Positions 22,743 to 30,652 of a stretch of DNA of 47,676 nt are shown piece by piece. Source of the stretch: Syntrophales bacterium (GTDB taxonomy: Bacteria > Desulfobacterota > Syntrophia > Syntrophales > UBA2251); NCBI GenBank assembly GCA_023230905.1, contig JALNWL010000001.1, positions 1-47,676 of the forward strand. Direction: 5' to 3'. Numbering within the stretch: position 1 is the stretch's first letter; each line of letters starts with the position of its first letter. Both the position numbers and the translations under genes were made by a program. The notes beneath the pieces were generated by a model. The model ran no database searches, had not been told where the DNA came from, and was given only the letters and a program-made list of their open reading frames with translations.

Positions 22743-24827
22743 TCACGTGCGCGGGCCGAGCAGGCGACAGGGCAGGCCCTTCAGGTTGGGGGTCCCGAAC
22801 TCCCGGCCCAGTTTTTCCACGGACGTCAGCAGGTTGACATTCGCTTCCCCCCAGTCGTACTGGCGGGCGGGGTCGCCCTCCGGGAACCACCATCCCGGGG
22901 AGGCGCAGATCACCCTGGGATCGAGGCCGTCGGTGAGCCGGGCGCGCTGGGTCATCGCACCGTGCCTCGTCTCGATGACAACCCTCTCCCCGTCGCCGAT
23001 GCCGTGGCGGGCGGCCGTTTCGGGGTGGATCTCCACCGTCGGATGGGGCCGTCTTTCCCTGAGTCTTCGTATCCAGCGGTAGGATGAGTGCAAAAAATAG
23101 CGGCTCTTGGCGCTGATCAGGAGCAGCGGATAATCCGGATCGTCCTCCTCGGGAAATCCCGAAAATTCGGGCAGGGCCGTAAGCCCGAACTTCCCCGCGG
23201 TGCTCAGGCGCAGCTCCACCTTCCCCGTCGGCGTCGAAAATCCCTTCTCTTCGTAGGCTCGGAAGCGGTCCGGCCCCTTGAGGTATCCCCTCTCCACGAA
23301 CTGCCGGTAGGTCAGTCCCGCCGGGCGGACGACGTCCTCCAGAAACGCTTCGTGGTCCTCTGGCCACAGCTCGGGGGAGGAGACGCGTTTTCCCAATTCG
23401 TTCAGGATTTTCATGTCCGGCCAGCAGCCCTCGGGCGGCTCGACGATCTTGGGACGGGCGAAGATCACGCCGTGGCCGAGACCGTAGTGCCCGATGTCGT
23501 TCATCTCGTACTGGTGGGCGACGGGCAGGACGATGTCCGCCATGGCCGCCGTCGGCGTCATGAAGAGATCGGCAACGGCCACGAAGTCGAGGCGTTTGAA
23601 GGTCTCGAAGGTGCGCCGGCTGTCCGCCCAGGCCACCATCGGATTCGTACACATCCCGTAGAAACCCCGGACGGGATAGGGCACGTCCTTAAGAACCGCC
23701 TGGCGGAAGAAGGCCGGGGCGACCGTCATGAGCCGCGGGATGATGCCGTGGTGGGCGCCGATCATCTCCTTGCGCTTGTCCGGAATGAGGTCGGCACGAA
23801 CGAACGGTCCGAGACCCATGATCTTCGGGTCCCGGGCGTTGACGTTGCCCCCGGAGACGTCGAGATTGCCGCAGACGGCCATGAGACAGACAAGCGCGCG
23901 GATCGCGTCGAAGGCGTTGACACTGTGTTCGACGGCATTGCCCCACTGGAGGGCCGCCGGTTTCGCCGCGGCGTACATCCGGGCGGCCCGGCGGATCTGC
24001 TCGGCGGGCACCCAGGTGATCTCCGCCACCCTCTCGGGGGGATACGCCTTCACCTGCCGGACGAGATCTTCAAAACCGTAAGTGTACGTCTCGACAAAGG
24101 CCTTGTCGTACAGGGATTCTTCGCAGATCACGTGGAGCATCCCGAGGGCCAGGGCCGGATCCGTACCGGGCCTGAGCGGGAGCCAAAGGTCGGCCTTCTC
24201 GGCAAGCTCGATCCGCCGGGGATCCACAACGACGAGCTTCGCGCCGCCCTTCACCCGCTCCAGGAGCTGAACGGCGATCTGCCCCTCTTCGTGGGTGGAG
24301 GTGAGATTGCTTCCCCAGAGCAACATCAGTTCGGTCGGATGATGGAGGTCCGCCACGGGGTAAAACCCGCAGGTGTGAACGCCCGTGATCTCCCGGGGGG
24401 CATGGCAGACATCCTGCGAAGCGACAACGTTGGGGGATCCGAAGAGGTTGGCCAGGCGGATTAAAACGAAATGTTCGAGCCCCTTCGGCATGCCGACACC
24501 GAAACCCACGGCCCGGGCGCCGTAGGTCTCCCGGATGCGCCGCAGATTCTCGGCCGTCTCCTCCAGGGCCTGCTCCCAGGAAATGGCCTGCCATTTCCCT
24601 TCGCCTCGCCCGCCCACCCGTTTCAGCGGTTGCTTCAGGCGGTCGGGATGGGTGAGGCGCTCCGCCGACACCCGCCCCTTGAAACAGGTATACCCCCGGT
24701 TCAGGTACCCGTCCGGATCGCCCTCGATCCGGACGATTTCGTTGCCCCGGACCCCGACCCGGAGACCGCAGCCCCCGTGGTCCATGCGCGCACAGTGGGT
24801 TTTCACCCAGCGAAGCTCTTCTGACAT
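22743..24827 (-). CDS. Molybdopterin-dependent oxidoreductase (DMSO reductase superfamily)
   Basis: About 694 residues from ATG 24827 (a GTG at 24851 would add eight). The N-terminal iron-sulfur motif reads HCARMDHGGCGL..GYTCFKG: two close Cys with an Asp where a Cys is usual, then a fourth Cys 27 residues on. Next are the molybdopterin-guanine-dinucleotide domains (ISWEQALEETAENLRRI, LLWGSNLTSTHEEG, VVVDPRR). The likely metal ligand is Cys in SQDVCHAPREITGVH near residue 141. The C-terminal MGD-binding domain has GERVVIETRHG and ICASPGWWFPEGDP. There is no signal peptide, so it should be cytoplasmic. The substrate is not identifiable; polysulfide, thiosulfate and formate enzymes and acetylene hydratase are relatives. 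No iron-sulfur or membrane partner lies next to it. Confidence 0.85.
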   Translation of the reverse strand: MSEELRWVKTHCARMDHGGCGLRVGVRGNEIVRIEGDPDGYLNRGYTCFKGRVSAERLTHPDRLKQPLKRVGGRGEGKWQAISWEQALEETAENLRRIRETYGARAVGFGVGMPKGLEHFVLIRLANLFGSPNVVASQDVCHAPREITGVHTCGFYPVADLHHPTELMLLWGSNLTSTHEEGQIAVQLLERVKGGAKLVVVDPRRIELAEKADLWLPLRPGTDPALALGMLHVICEESLYDKAFVETYTYGFEDLVRQVKAYPPERVAEITWVPAEQIRRAARMYAAAKPAALQWGNAVEHSVNAFDAIRALVCLMAVCGNLDVSGGNVNARDPKIMGLGPFVRADLIPDKRKEMIGAHHGIIPRLMTVAPAFFRQAVLKDVPYPVRGFYGMCTNPMVAWADSRRTFETFKRLDFVAVADLFMTPTAAMADIVLPVAHQYEMNDIGHYGLGHGVIFARPKIVEPPEGCWPDMKILNELGKRVSSPELWPEDHEAFLEDVVRPAGLTYRQFVERGYLKGPDRFRAYEEKGFSTPTGKVELRLSTAGKFGLTALPEFSGFPEEDDPDYPLLLISAKSRYFLHSSYRWIRRLRERRPHPTVEIHPETAARHGIGDGERVVIETRHGAMTQRARLTDGLDPRVICASPGWWFPEGDPARQYDWGEANVNLLTSVEKLGREFGTPNLKGLPCRLLGPRT

Positions 24828-24951
24828 CTCTCTCGAACAGTCGGTATCCACGGCGGTCTCGGCCCGGATGCCAAGCCAATCCTTGCCCTTGAACAGCCGG
24901 CCCAGGGCGTACCCGGGACGTCGACAGGCTGACCGGGCTGCAGGGGCCGCC

Positions 24952-25947
24952 TCAGGCGGCGAAGGTCAGTTTCGTCCCCGACATGTTCAGGATGAACTGC
25001 TCCGGCATGGTGTTCTCCATATAGAGGATCGCCTTCCGCCCGGTGCAGTGCGTCGGGATGACGTAATCGGGGGCGAGCTTCCGGAGCTCCTCCGTCGTCC
25101 GGCCGACGATCGGCTCGAAAAACGGTCCGGACAGGTGGAACCCGCCCATGACGACGTGCACCTTCTCGATCCCCGTTACGTTCTGCGCGTGGCGGACCGT
25201 GTTGACGACGCCCGAATGGGCGCAGCCGGACAGGACGATCAGGCCCTTCCCCTTCAGATTCATGACCACCGCGGTGTCGTCCTCGATCGGGTCCCACTTC
25301 TCCACGGCATCCTCCTGGAAAAAGGCGATCGGGAAGCCCTTCTCGAAATCCGTCACCCGCTCGATCTCCCCAAGAAAGCCGACATCGCCGTCCAGGAGCG
25401 TGACGGGCGCCTTCGTCTCGACGACGTTCACGCCGGCCTGTTCCAGGCTTTCCCGGGTAATGGTGGGAAAGTCGAACTTGAGCCCCTCGCCGTACTTCAC
25501 GTAGCGGGGGGTCTTGAAGATCCCCGGGTGGACGTAGAAGGGCAGGCCCTTCTTCCCGATCATCGCCGTGAGCGCGGCAAAGCCGCCCATGTGGTCGCTG
25601 TGGCCGTGGGAGAGCGCCAGGGCCTCCACCTGCGTGAGGTCGGCGTTCAGGGCGCGGGCGTTATAGGCGGCCCCCTCCTCGGAATAGCCGAAATCGAAGA
25701 GCAGCGTGCGGGTCTTCCCGGCGGCGGTTGTCTTCACGAGGGCGGAAAATCCGTGCTCCGCCAGGATGGAGTTCCGGATCTGCCCCTCCTTGATGGCCAT
25801 CGCCCGCTGTACGACGGCGCTGTTGTCCATCATCGTGATGTCGATGGTGTTGTCCTGCAGGGTCAGGATCTCCACCCGGTCCAAGGCATTCAAGGCAATC
25901 TTCTTCAAAATGTTGGTCTCCCTTCTTTCGTTGAAAATGGATGACAT
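24952..25947 (-). CDS. MBL-fold metallo-hydrolase
   Basis: 331 residues. The metallo-beta-lactamase metal motif is SHGHSDHMGG near residue 115; later ligands are likely the His in LSGCAHSGVVNT near 240 and GGFHLSGP and PTHCTGRKA near 270-300. This set resembles the MBL subfamily related to the dihydropterin phosphate synthase Mj0301, whose members are widespread in anaerobes with unknown substrates. Its ATG directly follows the stop of the arginine decarboxylase gene (TGAATG), so the two are co-transcribed. No signal peptide is visible; it should be cytoplasmic. The C-terminus NMSGTKLTFAA is typical of this subfamily. Confidence 0.85.
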   Translation of the reverse strand: MSSIFNERRETNILKKIALNALDRVEILTLQDNTIDITMMDNSAVVQRAMAIKEGQIRNSILAEHGFSALVKTTAAGKTRTLLFDFGYSEEGAAYNARALNADLTQVEALALSHGHSDHMGGFAALTAMIGKKGLPFYVHPGIFKTPRYVKYGEGLKFDFPTITRESLEQAGVNVVETKAPVTLLDGDVGFLGEIERVTDFEKGFPIAFFQEDAVEKWDPIEDDTAVVMNLKGKGLIVLSGCAHSGVVNTVRHAQNVTGIEKVHVVMGGFHLSGPFFEPIVGRTTEELRKLAPDYVIPTHCTGRKAILYMENTMPEQFILNMSGTKLTFAA

Positions 25948-26487
25948 TCAAAGCACGAACACCACGGCCGCCAGCACGGTCGTGTAGCCTTTGCTCTTCA
26001 CGATGCTCGACTGGGTGATGTTCTTCGTCGCCACGATCTTGCCGCTGATCCGGAAAATCTCCTTCTTTTCGTCCCAGCTCTCGTCCACGTTGAACGCGAT
26101 ACCCAGGGTCGAGGCCAGCATCGCCGCCGCCAGATCCTCCGCGTAATCCCCCGCCTGCCGTTCCGTCTGGCCGAAGGCGTGGTGTTCGCTGATATAACCG
26201 TACGCCTGCCGGTCCTTCGGAATGGCCAGGCCCACGGACGCCGCGAGGAGCCGCCGCGGCTCGTTGCTGCAGCAGCGGCTCATGACGCAATACGTGATGG
26301 CGCCCGGTTTGATCTCCTGCAAGCCCTGCGGCCGGGTGATGAGCCGGCATCCCGGCGGCATGATGCTCGACACCTGGACCAGGTTGCACTTTTCGATTCC
26401 CGCGTCGCGGAGGGCCAACTCGAAGGAGTGAAGCTCCTCCCGGTGGCTCCCGACGCCCTTGGTCAGAAAGATTCTCTTCGGCACCAT
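25948..26487 (-). CDS. pdaD: Pyruvoyl-dependent arginine decarboxylase
   Basis: 179 residues from ATG 26487 with GGAGAAG upstream. The self-cleavage site is VSSIMPPGC at about 39-47; cleavage between the two Ser gives a beta chain and an alpha chain capped by pyruvoyl. The rest (GAITYCVMSRCCSNEP, SVGLAIPKD, GYISEHHAFGQTE, GIAFNVDESWDE) fits the PdaD family. The enzyme makes agmatine and CO2 from arginine, the first step to polyamines in archaea and a minority of bacteria. It lies between a NifU-like gene and the MBL hydrolase in one direction. No other polyamine gene is visible nearby. Confidence 0.92.
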   Translation of the reverse strand: MVPKRIFLTKGVGSHREELHSFELALRDAGIEKCNLVQVSSIMPPGCRLITRPQGLQEIKPGAITYCVMSRCCSNEPRRLLAASVGLAIPKDRQAYGYISEHHAFGQTERQAGDYAEDLAAAMLASTLGIAFNVDESWDEKKEIFRISGKIVATKNITQSSIVKSKGYTTVLAAVVFVL

Positions 26488-26516
26488 GGTTCGCTTCTCC
26501 ACTCCCTGCGTCTTCG

Positions 26517-26978
26517 TCACCGCGCCGCATCCGGCCGCGCCCTTCCTACGGGACCGCGCTTTTCTTGCCATTCCTCGACAGCCCACCGGAGCGTCAACGA
26601 GGCCAGATAAGCGCAATGTTCGTGATCCTCCGGCATGCCCCCGAGCTCGGCCAGAATCGCGTTTTCGTCGATCTTGAGCGCCTCCGCGACGGTTTTCCCC
26701 TTCGCCAGGGCCACCGCGGCATGGCACGCCGCCCGGCTGAAAAAACATCCGCTCGTCGTGAAGCGGGCCTCCGCGATCACCCCGTCCCGAATCGCCAGGA
26801 ACATCTCGGTCGAATCGCCGCAGAAACCTTCCACCCGGCCGTGGGCGTCCGGGTCGTCCATGATGCCCACGGCCTCGGCGCTATTTCCATAATACAGCAA
26901 CTTCTCCCCGTAACGCGGCTGATCTTCAGTTCTGGCCAGGCCCAGCCTCTCCTCGGCAGACATCAACTCCTCTTCCAC
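26517..26978 (-). CDS. NifU/IscU-like iron-sulfur cluster scaffold protein
   Basis: 153 residues from GTG 26978; ATG 26963 with GAGGAG close by is an alternative. The three cluster-binding regions are EGFCGDSTEM, TTSGCFFSRAACHA and EHCAYLASLTL, matching the Cys-Cys-Cys layout of the U-type scaffold, with an Asp after the first Cys. It lacks the NifU ferredoxin and C-terminal domains. The N-terminal 45 residues (YGEKLLYYGNSAEAVGIMDDPDA) are typical of a stand-alone scaffold family in anaerobes. It would hold nascent [2Fe-2S] or [4Fe-4S] clusters in the cytoplasm. It follows the selenoperoxiredoxin gene by 75 bases and precedes pdaD by 29 bases. Confidence 0.88.
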   Translation of the reverse strand: MEEELMSAEERLGLARTEDQPRYGEKLLYYGNSAEAVGIMDDPDAHGRVEGFCGDSTEMFLAIRDGVIAEARFTTSGCFFSRAACHAAVALAKGKTVAEALKIDENAILAELGGMPEDHEHCAYLASLTLRWAVEEWQEKRGPVGRARPDAAR

Positions 26979-27053
26979 GCAACCTCACTCCCGCATCGGC
27001 GCGCACGGGCGGTCTCACCCGTGCGTCGTCTTCATGATTCGCTCTGACCGTTT

Positions 27054-27776
27054 TCAATCGAACGCCATCTTCGTTTTCCAGACTTCCCAGACCTTGCCGA
27101 CGAGTCCCGGACCGGGCTTCAGCGTGAGTTTCCCCGGCTTCCAGCCCGAAGGCATGGCTTCCGTGCCCTTGCTCTTGCGGACGTGCTGGAAGGCCTGGAA
27201 CTGGCGGATCGTTTCGCCCACGTTGCGCCCCACCGGCGGCGTGAGCACCTCGAATCCCTGGATGACGCCGTCGGGATCGATCAGGAACCGTCCCCGGGCC
27301 TCCACGCCCGCATCCTCCAGATAAACGCCGTAGACGGAGCCGACCCGGCCGCCGCCGTCGGACAGCATCGGGAAAGGCACGCCGCCCTTGACCATCCTGG
27401 ACAGCTCATGATCGTTCCACATCTTGTGGACAAAAACGCTGTCCACGCTCATGGAGAGCACCTCGACGCCCAGCTTTTTGAATTCGGGATATTTTTCGGC
27501 GACCGCCGAAATTTCCGTCGCTCAGACAAAGGTGAAGTCCCCGGGGTAGAAACACAGGCTGACCCATTTCCCCAGGAATTCGGACAACTGAACGGAGATG
27601 AACTTTCCCTTGTGGTACGCCGGCGCCGTAAAATCGGGTGCCTTTTTGCCGACCGTAATCATCGCTTTGACCTCCTTGATCATTGGCTGCTGAGGGGAAT
27701 CCTTGGACGTGTCCGCTTTTTCGCCGACCGGACCGCCGGTCGGCCGGGCGCATCCCGCCTTGATTTCCTTTCCCAT
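27054..27776 (-). CDS. prxU: Peroxiredoxin (AhpC/PrxU type), selenoprotein with UGA at the peroxidatic position
   Basis: With the UGA at 27522-27524 read as Sec the product is 240 residues (Sec85). A second start, ATG 27662 behind AAGGAGGT, would give 202 residues with Sec47, the classic peroxidatic position. The active site reads FYPGDFTFV-UGA-ATEISAVAEKYPEF, where family members have FTFVCPTE, so the UGA replaces the catalytic Cys. Downstream sequence is fully conserved (MSVDSVFVHKMW, FPMLSDGGG, GRFLIDPDG, FEVLTPPVGRN). The usual resolving Cys in VCPAGW is lost (EAMPSGWKPG). The N-terminal extension has its own ribosome site (AAGGGAGG) and one Cys (KAGCARPTGGP). It reduces peroxides in the cytoplasm. 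Selenoperoxiredoxins are known in anaerobes. A SECIS-like hairpin follows the UGA. Confidence 0.9.
27494..27511 (-). promoter_or_regulatory. Bacterial SECIS-like hairpin of the peroxiredoxin gene
   Basis: On the minus strand a perfect 7-bp stem TTTCGGC/GCCGAAA closes a GGTC loop placed 18-21 bases after the UGA. The loop sequence and distance resemble the other hairpin at 19854-19871 and the E. coli fdhF SECIS. Confidence 0.75.
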
Positions 27777-27970
27777 ACGCGATGTCCTCCCTTCCTTCAA
27801 TTTTGCCTCGGCATCCTCAAACCGGAAACGGGGACAGGCCCTGACTCCGGAACATCTTCGGGTTCGTATTCCCTTGACTTGAAGAATCGTTCCCCGCCGT
27901 TGACATACGTCCCGACCCGCCCGGCGTCAGGAAACCGGCCCATAGACGTATCGCAAGGCGCCCCGCCCCA

Positions 27971-28231
27971 TCACTCGTCCCCACATGACGCGCTTCCACA
28001 CCGCGCATCCCTTCCGCAGCAGGTCCGGCCCGTTTCTTCGAGGGCGCACCCGCCGCCACGACCCGCCTTGCCATGTCCGGATCCTTTCAGGATAAAGCCC
28101 GTCCCGCCGCTGATCAACCGGCGAACGCCGCCCCCACACGCCGGACATTCCACGAGAGGCGCCTCCGTGATGGCCTGCCGGCGCTCGAACTTCAAACCGC
28201 ACTCAGCGCATTCATATTCATACGTGGGCAT
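27971..28231 (-). CDS. FmdB-family zinc-ribbon protein with Cys-rich tail
   Basis: 86 residues. The N-terminal MPTYEYECAECGLKFERRQ and the second knuckle CPACGGGVRRLIS form the FmdB-type zinc ribbon, and GGTGFILKGSG is the family's usual ending. After that comes an additional Cys-rich tail (GGGCALEETGRTCCG and further) with five Cys. FmdB proteins are small putative regulators of unknown mechanism, common in anaerobic bacteria. It lies between the Mrp-NifX and peroxiredoxin genes in the same direction. The 194 bases after it show no further gene. Confidence 0.85.
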   Translation of the reverse strand: MPTYEYECAECGLKFERRQAITEAPLVECPACGGGVRRLISGGTGFILKGSGHGKAGRGGGCALEETGRTCCGRDARCGSASCGDE

Positions 28232-28308
28232 GCTTCAAACCCTTTTCCACGCTTCTGCTTATAATCCGGTTCCTGCCGTTAGGGAAGCGTTTTCCGTTGA
28301 AGTCCGGC

Positions 28309-29565
28309 TCAGTGATCGCAGACATTCGGACCCGTGGCGAGGGTTCCGTTCATATAGGCCGTGACCACCTTCTCCGGCGTATCGGCCGGGGCGCCGCAGA
28401 CGACCTGAATGCCGTTCTCCGTAAAAAGTCCCTGGGCGCGGGAGCCCATCCCCCCGGCGATGATGATCCGGGCCTCTTTTTCATGAAGCCATTTGGGAAG
28501 CAGGCCCGGCTCGTGGGGGGGCGGCGTCACATCCTCCCGCCGGAGGATCTTTTTCCCGTCCATGTCCACATCCAGCAGGGCAAAAACCTCGCAATGGCCG
28601 AAATGGGCGCACAACAGCCCGTCCGAAACGGGGACGGCGATCTTCGTCACGGCAGCGGCGGTCCGCGACGCCATCGGCAAGACGACCGGCGCGGGCTTCT
28701 TGTCCTTCAGATTCAGGATGGGGTCGAGGGCCTTCATGAACGCCTGGGCCGTCTCCGTTTTGTTCTGGAAATAGATGAACGGGTTGCCGTCGTCGGATGC
28801 CTCGACGATCGCGGGATCCAGCGGAATTCGCCCCAGAAAGGGAACGCCCATTTCCCTGGCCATGGCCTCCCCGCCGCCCCGCTTGAAGACGTCGATGACC
28901 GTCCGGCAGTTCGGACAGACCAGTCCGCTCATGTTCTCGATGACCCCGATGACGGGGAGCTTCAACTGCCGGCAGAAACTGATGGATTTGCGAACATCCG
29001 AAAGGGCCAGGTCCTGGGGCGTGGTAACGATGACGGCCCCGTCGCTGTCCGGCAGCAGTTGCGCCGCGGAGAGCGGCTCGTCGCCCGTGCCGGGGGGAAA
29101 GTCGATGATGAGATCGTCCAGTTCGCCCCACGCCACCTCGGACAGGAACTGCTTGATCGCCCCCATCTTCATCGGGCCGCGCCAGATGACCGCCGCATCA
29201 CGCTCCGGCATGATGAAACCGATGGACACCACCTTGATCCCGTAGAGATACTCCACCGGAACAATGGATTTTCCGTCCGACCGCAATTGCCCCTGCTCCA
29301 ATTTGAGCAGTTTGGGAATGCTCGGGCCGTGAAAATCGAGGTCCAGAAGTCCTACCTTCCGGCCCTCCAGGGCGAGGGCCACGGCAATGTTGGCCGCGAC
29401 GGTGCTCTTCCCCACGCCGCCCTTTCCGGACAGGACCATGATCTTGTGCTTGATCTGGTTCATCCGCTCCGTCAGGGCTTCCTGCTCCCGCCGTTCTTTC
29501 CGATCCTGGGCGTCGGGGCGCTGTTGATGCCCCTGACGGCCCGTTTCCTTGCCTTGACAATCCAT
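28309..29565 (-). CDS. Mrp/NBP35-type P-loop ATPase fused to a NifX-like domain
   Basis: 418 residues from ATG 29565 (GGAAAGGGG nine bases upstream). Residues 1-40 are a charged linker. The deviant Walker A GKGGVGKST lies near 45, with DLDFHGPSIPKLL, IIDFPPGTGDEP and the CPNC pair (LVCPNC) near 230, all typical of Mrp/ApbC iron-sulfur carriers. From about 305 a NifX/NifB-C-like domain follows: KIAVPVSDGLLCAHFGHCEVFAL and GGMGSRAQGLF. Such fusions are common in sulfate reducers, where Mrp proteins belong to the orange-protein (ORP) group. It would deliver iron-sulfur or Mo-containing clusters in the cytoplasm. Neighbouring genes are NifX-like and TrmO. Confidence 0.92.
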   Translation of the reverse strand: MDCQGKETGRQGHQQRPDAQDRKERREQEALTERMNQIKHKIMVLSGKGGVGKSTVAANIAVALALEGRKVGLLDLDFHGPSIPKLLKLEQGQLRSDGKSIVPVEYLYGIKVVSIGFIMPERDAAVIWRGPMKMGAIKQFLSEVAWGELDDLIIDFPPGTGDEPLSAAQLLPDSDGAVIVTTPQDLALSDVRKSISFCRQLKLPVIGVIENMSGLVCPNCRTVIDVFKRGGGEAMAREMGVPFLGRIPLDPAIVEASDDGNPFIYFQNKTETAQAFMKALDPILNLKDKKPAPVVLPMASRTAAAVTKIAVPVSDGLLCAHFGHCEVFALLDVDMDGKKILRREDVTPPPHEPGLLPKWLHEKEARIIIAGGMGSRAQGLFTENGIQVVCGAPADTPEKVVTAYMNGTLATGPNVCDH

Positions 29566-29639
29566 GACGCGGTACCCCTTTCCTTGCATTGCGGGTCCGG
29601 GAGGAATCCCTCCTCAAGGACCCGGTTCATTCATTGTCC

Positions 29640-30122
29640 CTATGGCGCCCGGCGCCCGCGCCGCACCGCCTCTTGCTCATCGACCTCCTCATGCCATCCG
29701 CTTCTGGGGCGATCGATCCGGTGGAACCTGGCCGCGTAAGGCTTGATATCCAGGAGCGGCGTTCCATCGATAAAGTCCGCCCCGTCGAGGTGCAGGACAT
29801 GGCCCTCACGGCGAAGCAGCGCCACGAGACTCATGCCGATGGCGTTGGGCCGGCCGGGGTGGCACGTGGCAAAGACGCCCCGTTCCCTGTCCTGGAGGAA
29901 CGGCTTCACGATCAGTCCGGCCGGCGCCGCAAGGTGCAGGTGGTAGATCAGAAAGACATGTGAAAAGCTTTCGATGTCCTGCAGACCCTCGGCATACTCG
30001 GGAAACACCTCCGCACGGCCCCAGGCCCCCTGCGCATAAACGGGCTGGATCGGCGTCTCCTCCGCGAGGGTATGCCCGCTGCGGAGGAGGCCGATCGGCG
30101 TAAACCGGATCGCGCCGCTCAT
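29640..30122 (-). CDS. trmO: TrmO/TsaA-family tRNA-modifying methyltransferase
   Basis: 160 residues. The single-sheet beta-barrel family has recognisable blocks: RFTPIGLLRSGH at the N-terminus, WGRAEVFPEYAEGLQDIESFSHVFLIYHLH, and ATCHPGRPNAIGMSLVALL, followed by DGTPLLDIKPYAA. In E. coli TrmO methylates the N6 of t6A37 in some threonine tRNAs using SAM. In anaerobes a shorter version sits often in Mrp/NifX clusters, so its target here may differ. Its ATG overlaps the stop of the NifX-like gene (30119-30122). It lies 74 bases upstream of the Mrp-NifX gene. Confidence 0.85.
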   Translation of the reverse strand: MSGAIRFTPIGLLRSGHTLAEETPIQPVYAQGAWGRAEVFPEYAEGLQDIESFSHVFLIYHLHLAAPAGLIVKPFLQDRERGVFATCHPGRPNAIGMSLVALLRREGHVLHLDGADFIDGTPLLDIKPYAARFHRIDRPRSGWHEEVDEQEAVRRGRRAP

Positions 30123-30481
30123 GCCCAGTGGCCCTCGACATCGGCGGCCCGGGCCTCCGTGAGCACCCCCGAGCGGTACTGGTCAAGGGCTGCGGCGACC
30201 GTTGGGGCGTCGGAGGTCAGGATCACGACACCGGCCGCACTCAGAACGCGAAACGCCTTCGGGCCGCAGTGGCCGGTCACGACGGCCTTCGCCCCGGTCC
30301 GGGCCACCGCCTCCGCGGATTGAATCCCGGCCCCCTGCGCGGCGTTCAGATTCTGCTTGTTCTCGACGATTTCAAAGGTCCGACCCTCCAGATCGTAAAC
30401 GAGAAATCTCGGGGCCCGGCCAAAACGTCTGTCCAACGGGGCCTCGAGATCGGTCCCCGATGTCGTAAAAACAATCTTCAT
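30119..30481 (-). CDS. NifX/NifB-C-like (dinitrogenase Fe-Mo cofactor) domain protein
   Basis: 120 residues. KIVFTTSGTDLEAPLDRRFGRAPRFLVYDL is the usual start of this family, and QGAGIQSAEAVARTGAKAVVTGHCGPKAFRVL carries the conserved GHCGPKA loop. The family includes NifX, NifY, the C-terminus of NifB, and ORP (orange protein), which binds a Mo-Cu sulfide cluster in Desulfovibrio. Start and stop both overlap neighbours by four bases (ATGA), showing tight coupling with a DUF5320 gene before and TrmO after. Without nif genes here, an ORP-like cluster role is more likely than nitrogenase. Confidence 0.9.
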   Translation of the reverse strand: MKIVFTTSGTDLEAPLDRRFGRAPRFLVYDLEGRTFEIVENKQNLNAAQGAGIQSAEAVARTGAKAVVTGHCGPKAFRVLSAAGVVILTSDAPTVAAALDQYRSGVLTEARAADVEGHWA

Positions 30482-30621
30482 GGATTCTCCCTTTCACTTT
30501 CATCCAGGCGGTGTCTGATGAAATTCAATTCGGACTGCATTCCGGACCCGGCGCCGCATCCTTCCGCGCGTCCGGTCACGACGCCCATTCCCATGGGATC
30601 CGTTCGATTCCCTCCCGGCAC
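30478..30621 (-). CDS. Small DUF5320-like protein
   Basis: 47 residues from GTG 30621: begins MPGGNRTDPMGMGVVTGRAE, close to the MPxGDxTGPMGxGPMTGRG pattern of DUF5320. The second half (MQSELNFIRHRLDESERENP) looks helical, as is usual in that family. It ends with an ATGA overlap onto the NifX-like gene. Such tiny proteins often accompany NifX and Mrp genes in anaerobes. It is short and partly degenerate, but frame, overlap and motif agree. An ATG ten codons in could start it instead. Function unknown. Confidence 0.7.
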   Translation of the reverse strand: MPGGNRTDPMGMGVVTGRAEGCGAGSGMQSELNFIRHRLDESERENP

Positions 30622-30652
30622 ATCCTACAACCCGTTACTCCCGAATGACCGG

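Noticed and set aside
27522..27524. UGA splitting the peroxiredoxin into two genes
   Set aside because: The downstream part has no ribosome site and continues the family sequence without a gap; the UGA is at the peroxidatic position.
30590..30625. tRNA T-arm-like TTCGATTCC on the plus strand
   Set aside because: The flanking bases do not form a T-stem, and no anticodon or D arm fits upstream. The stretch is the start of a small protein gene on the other strand.
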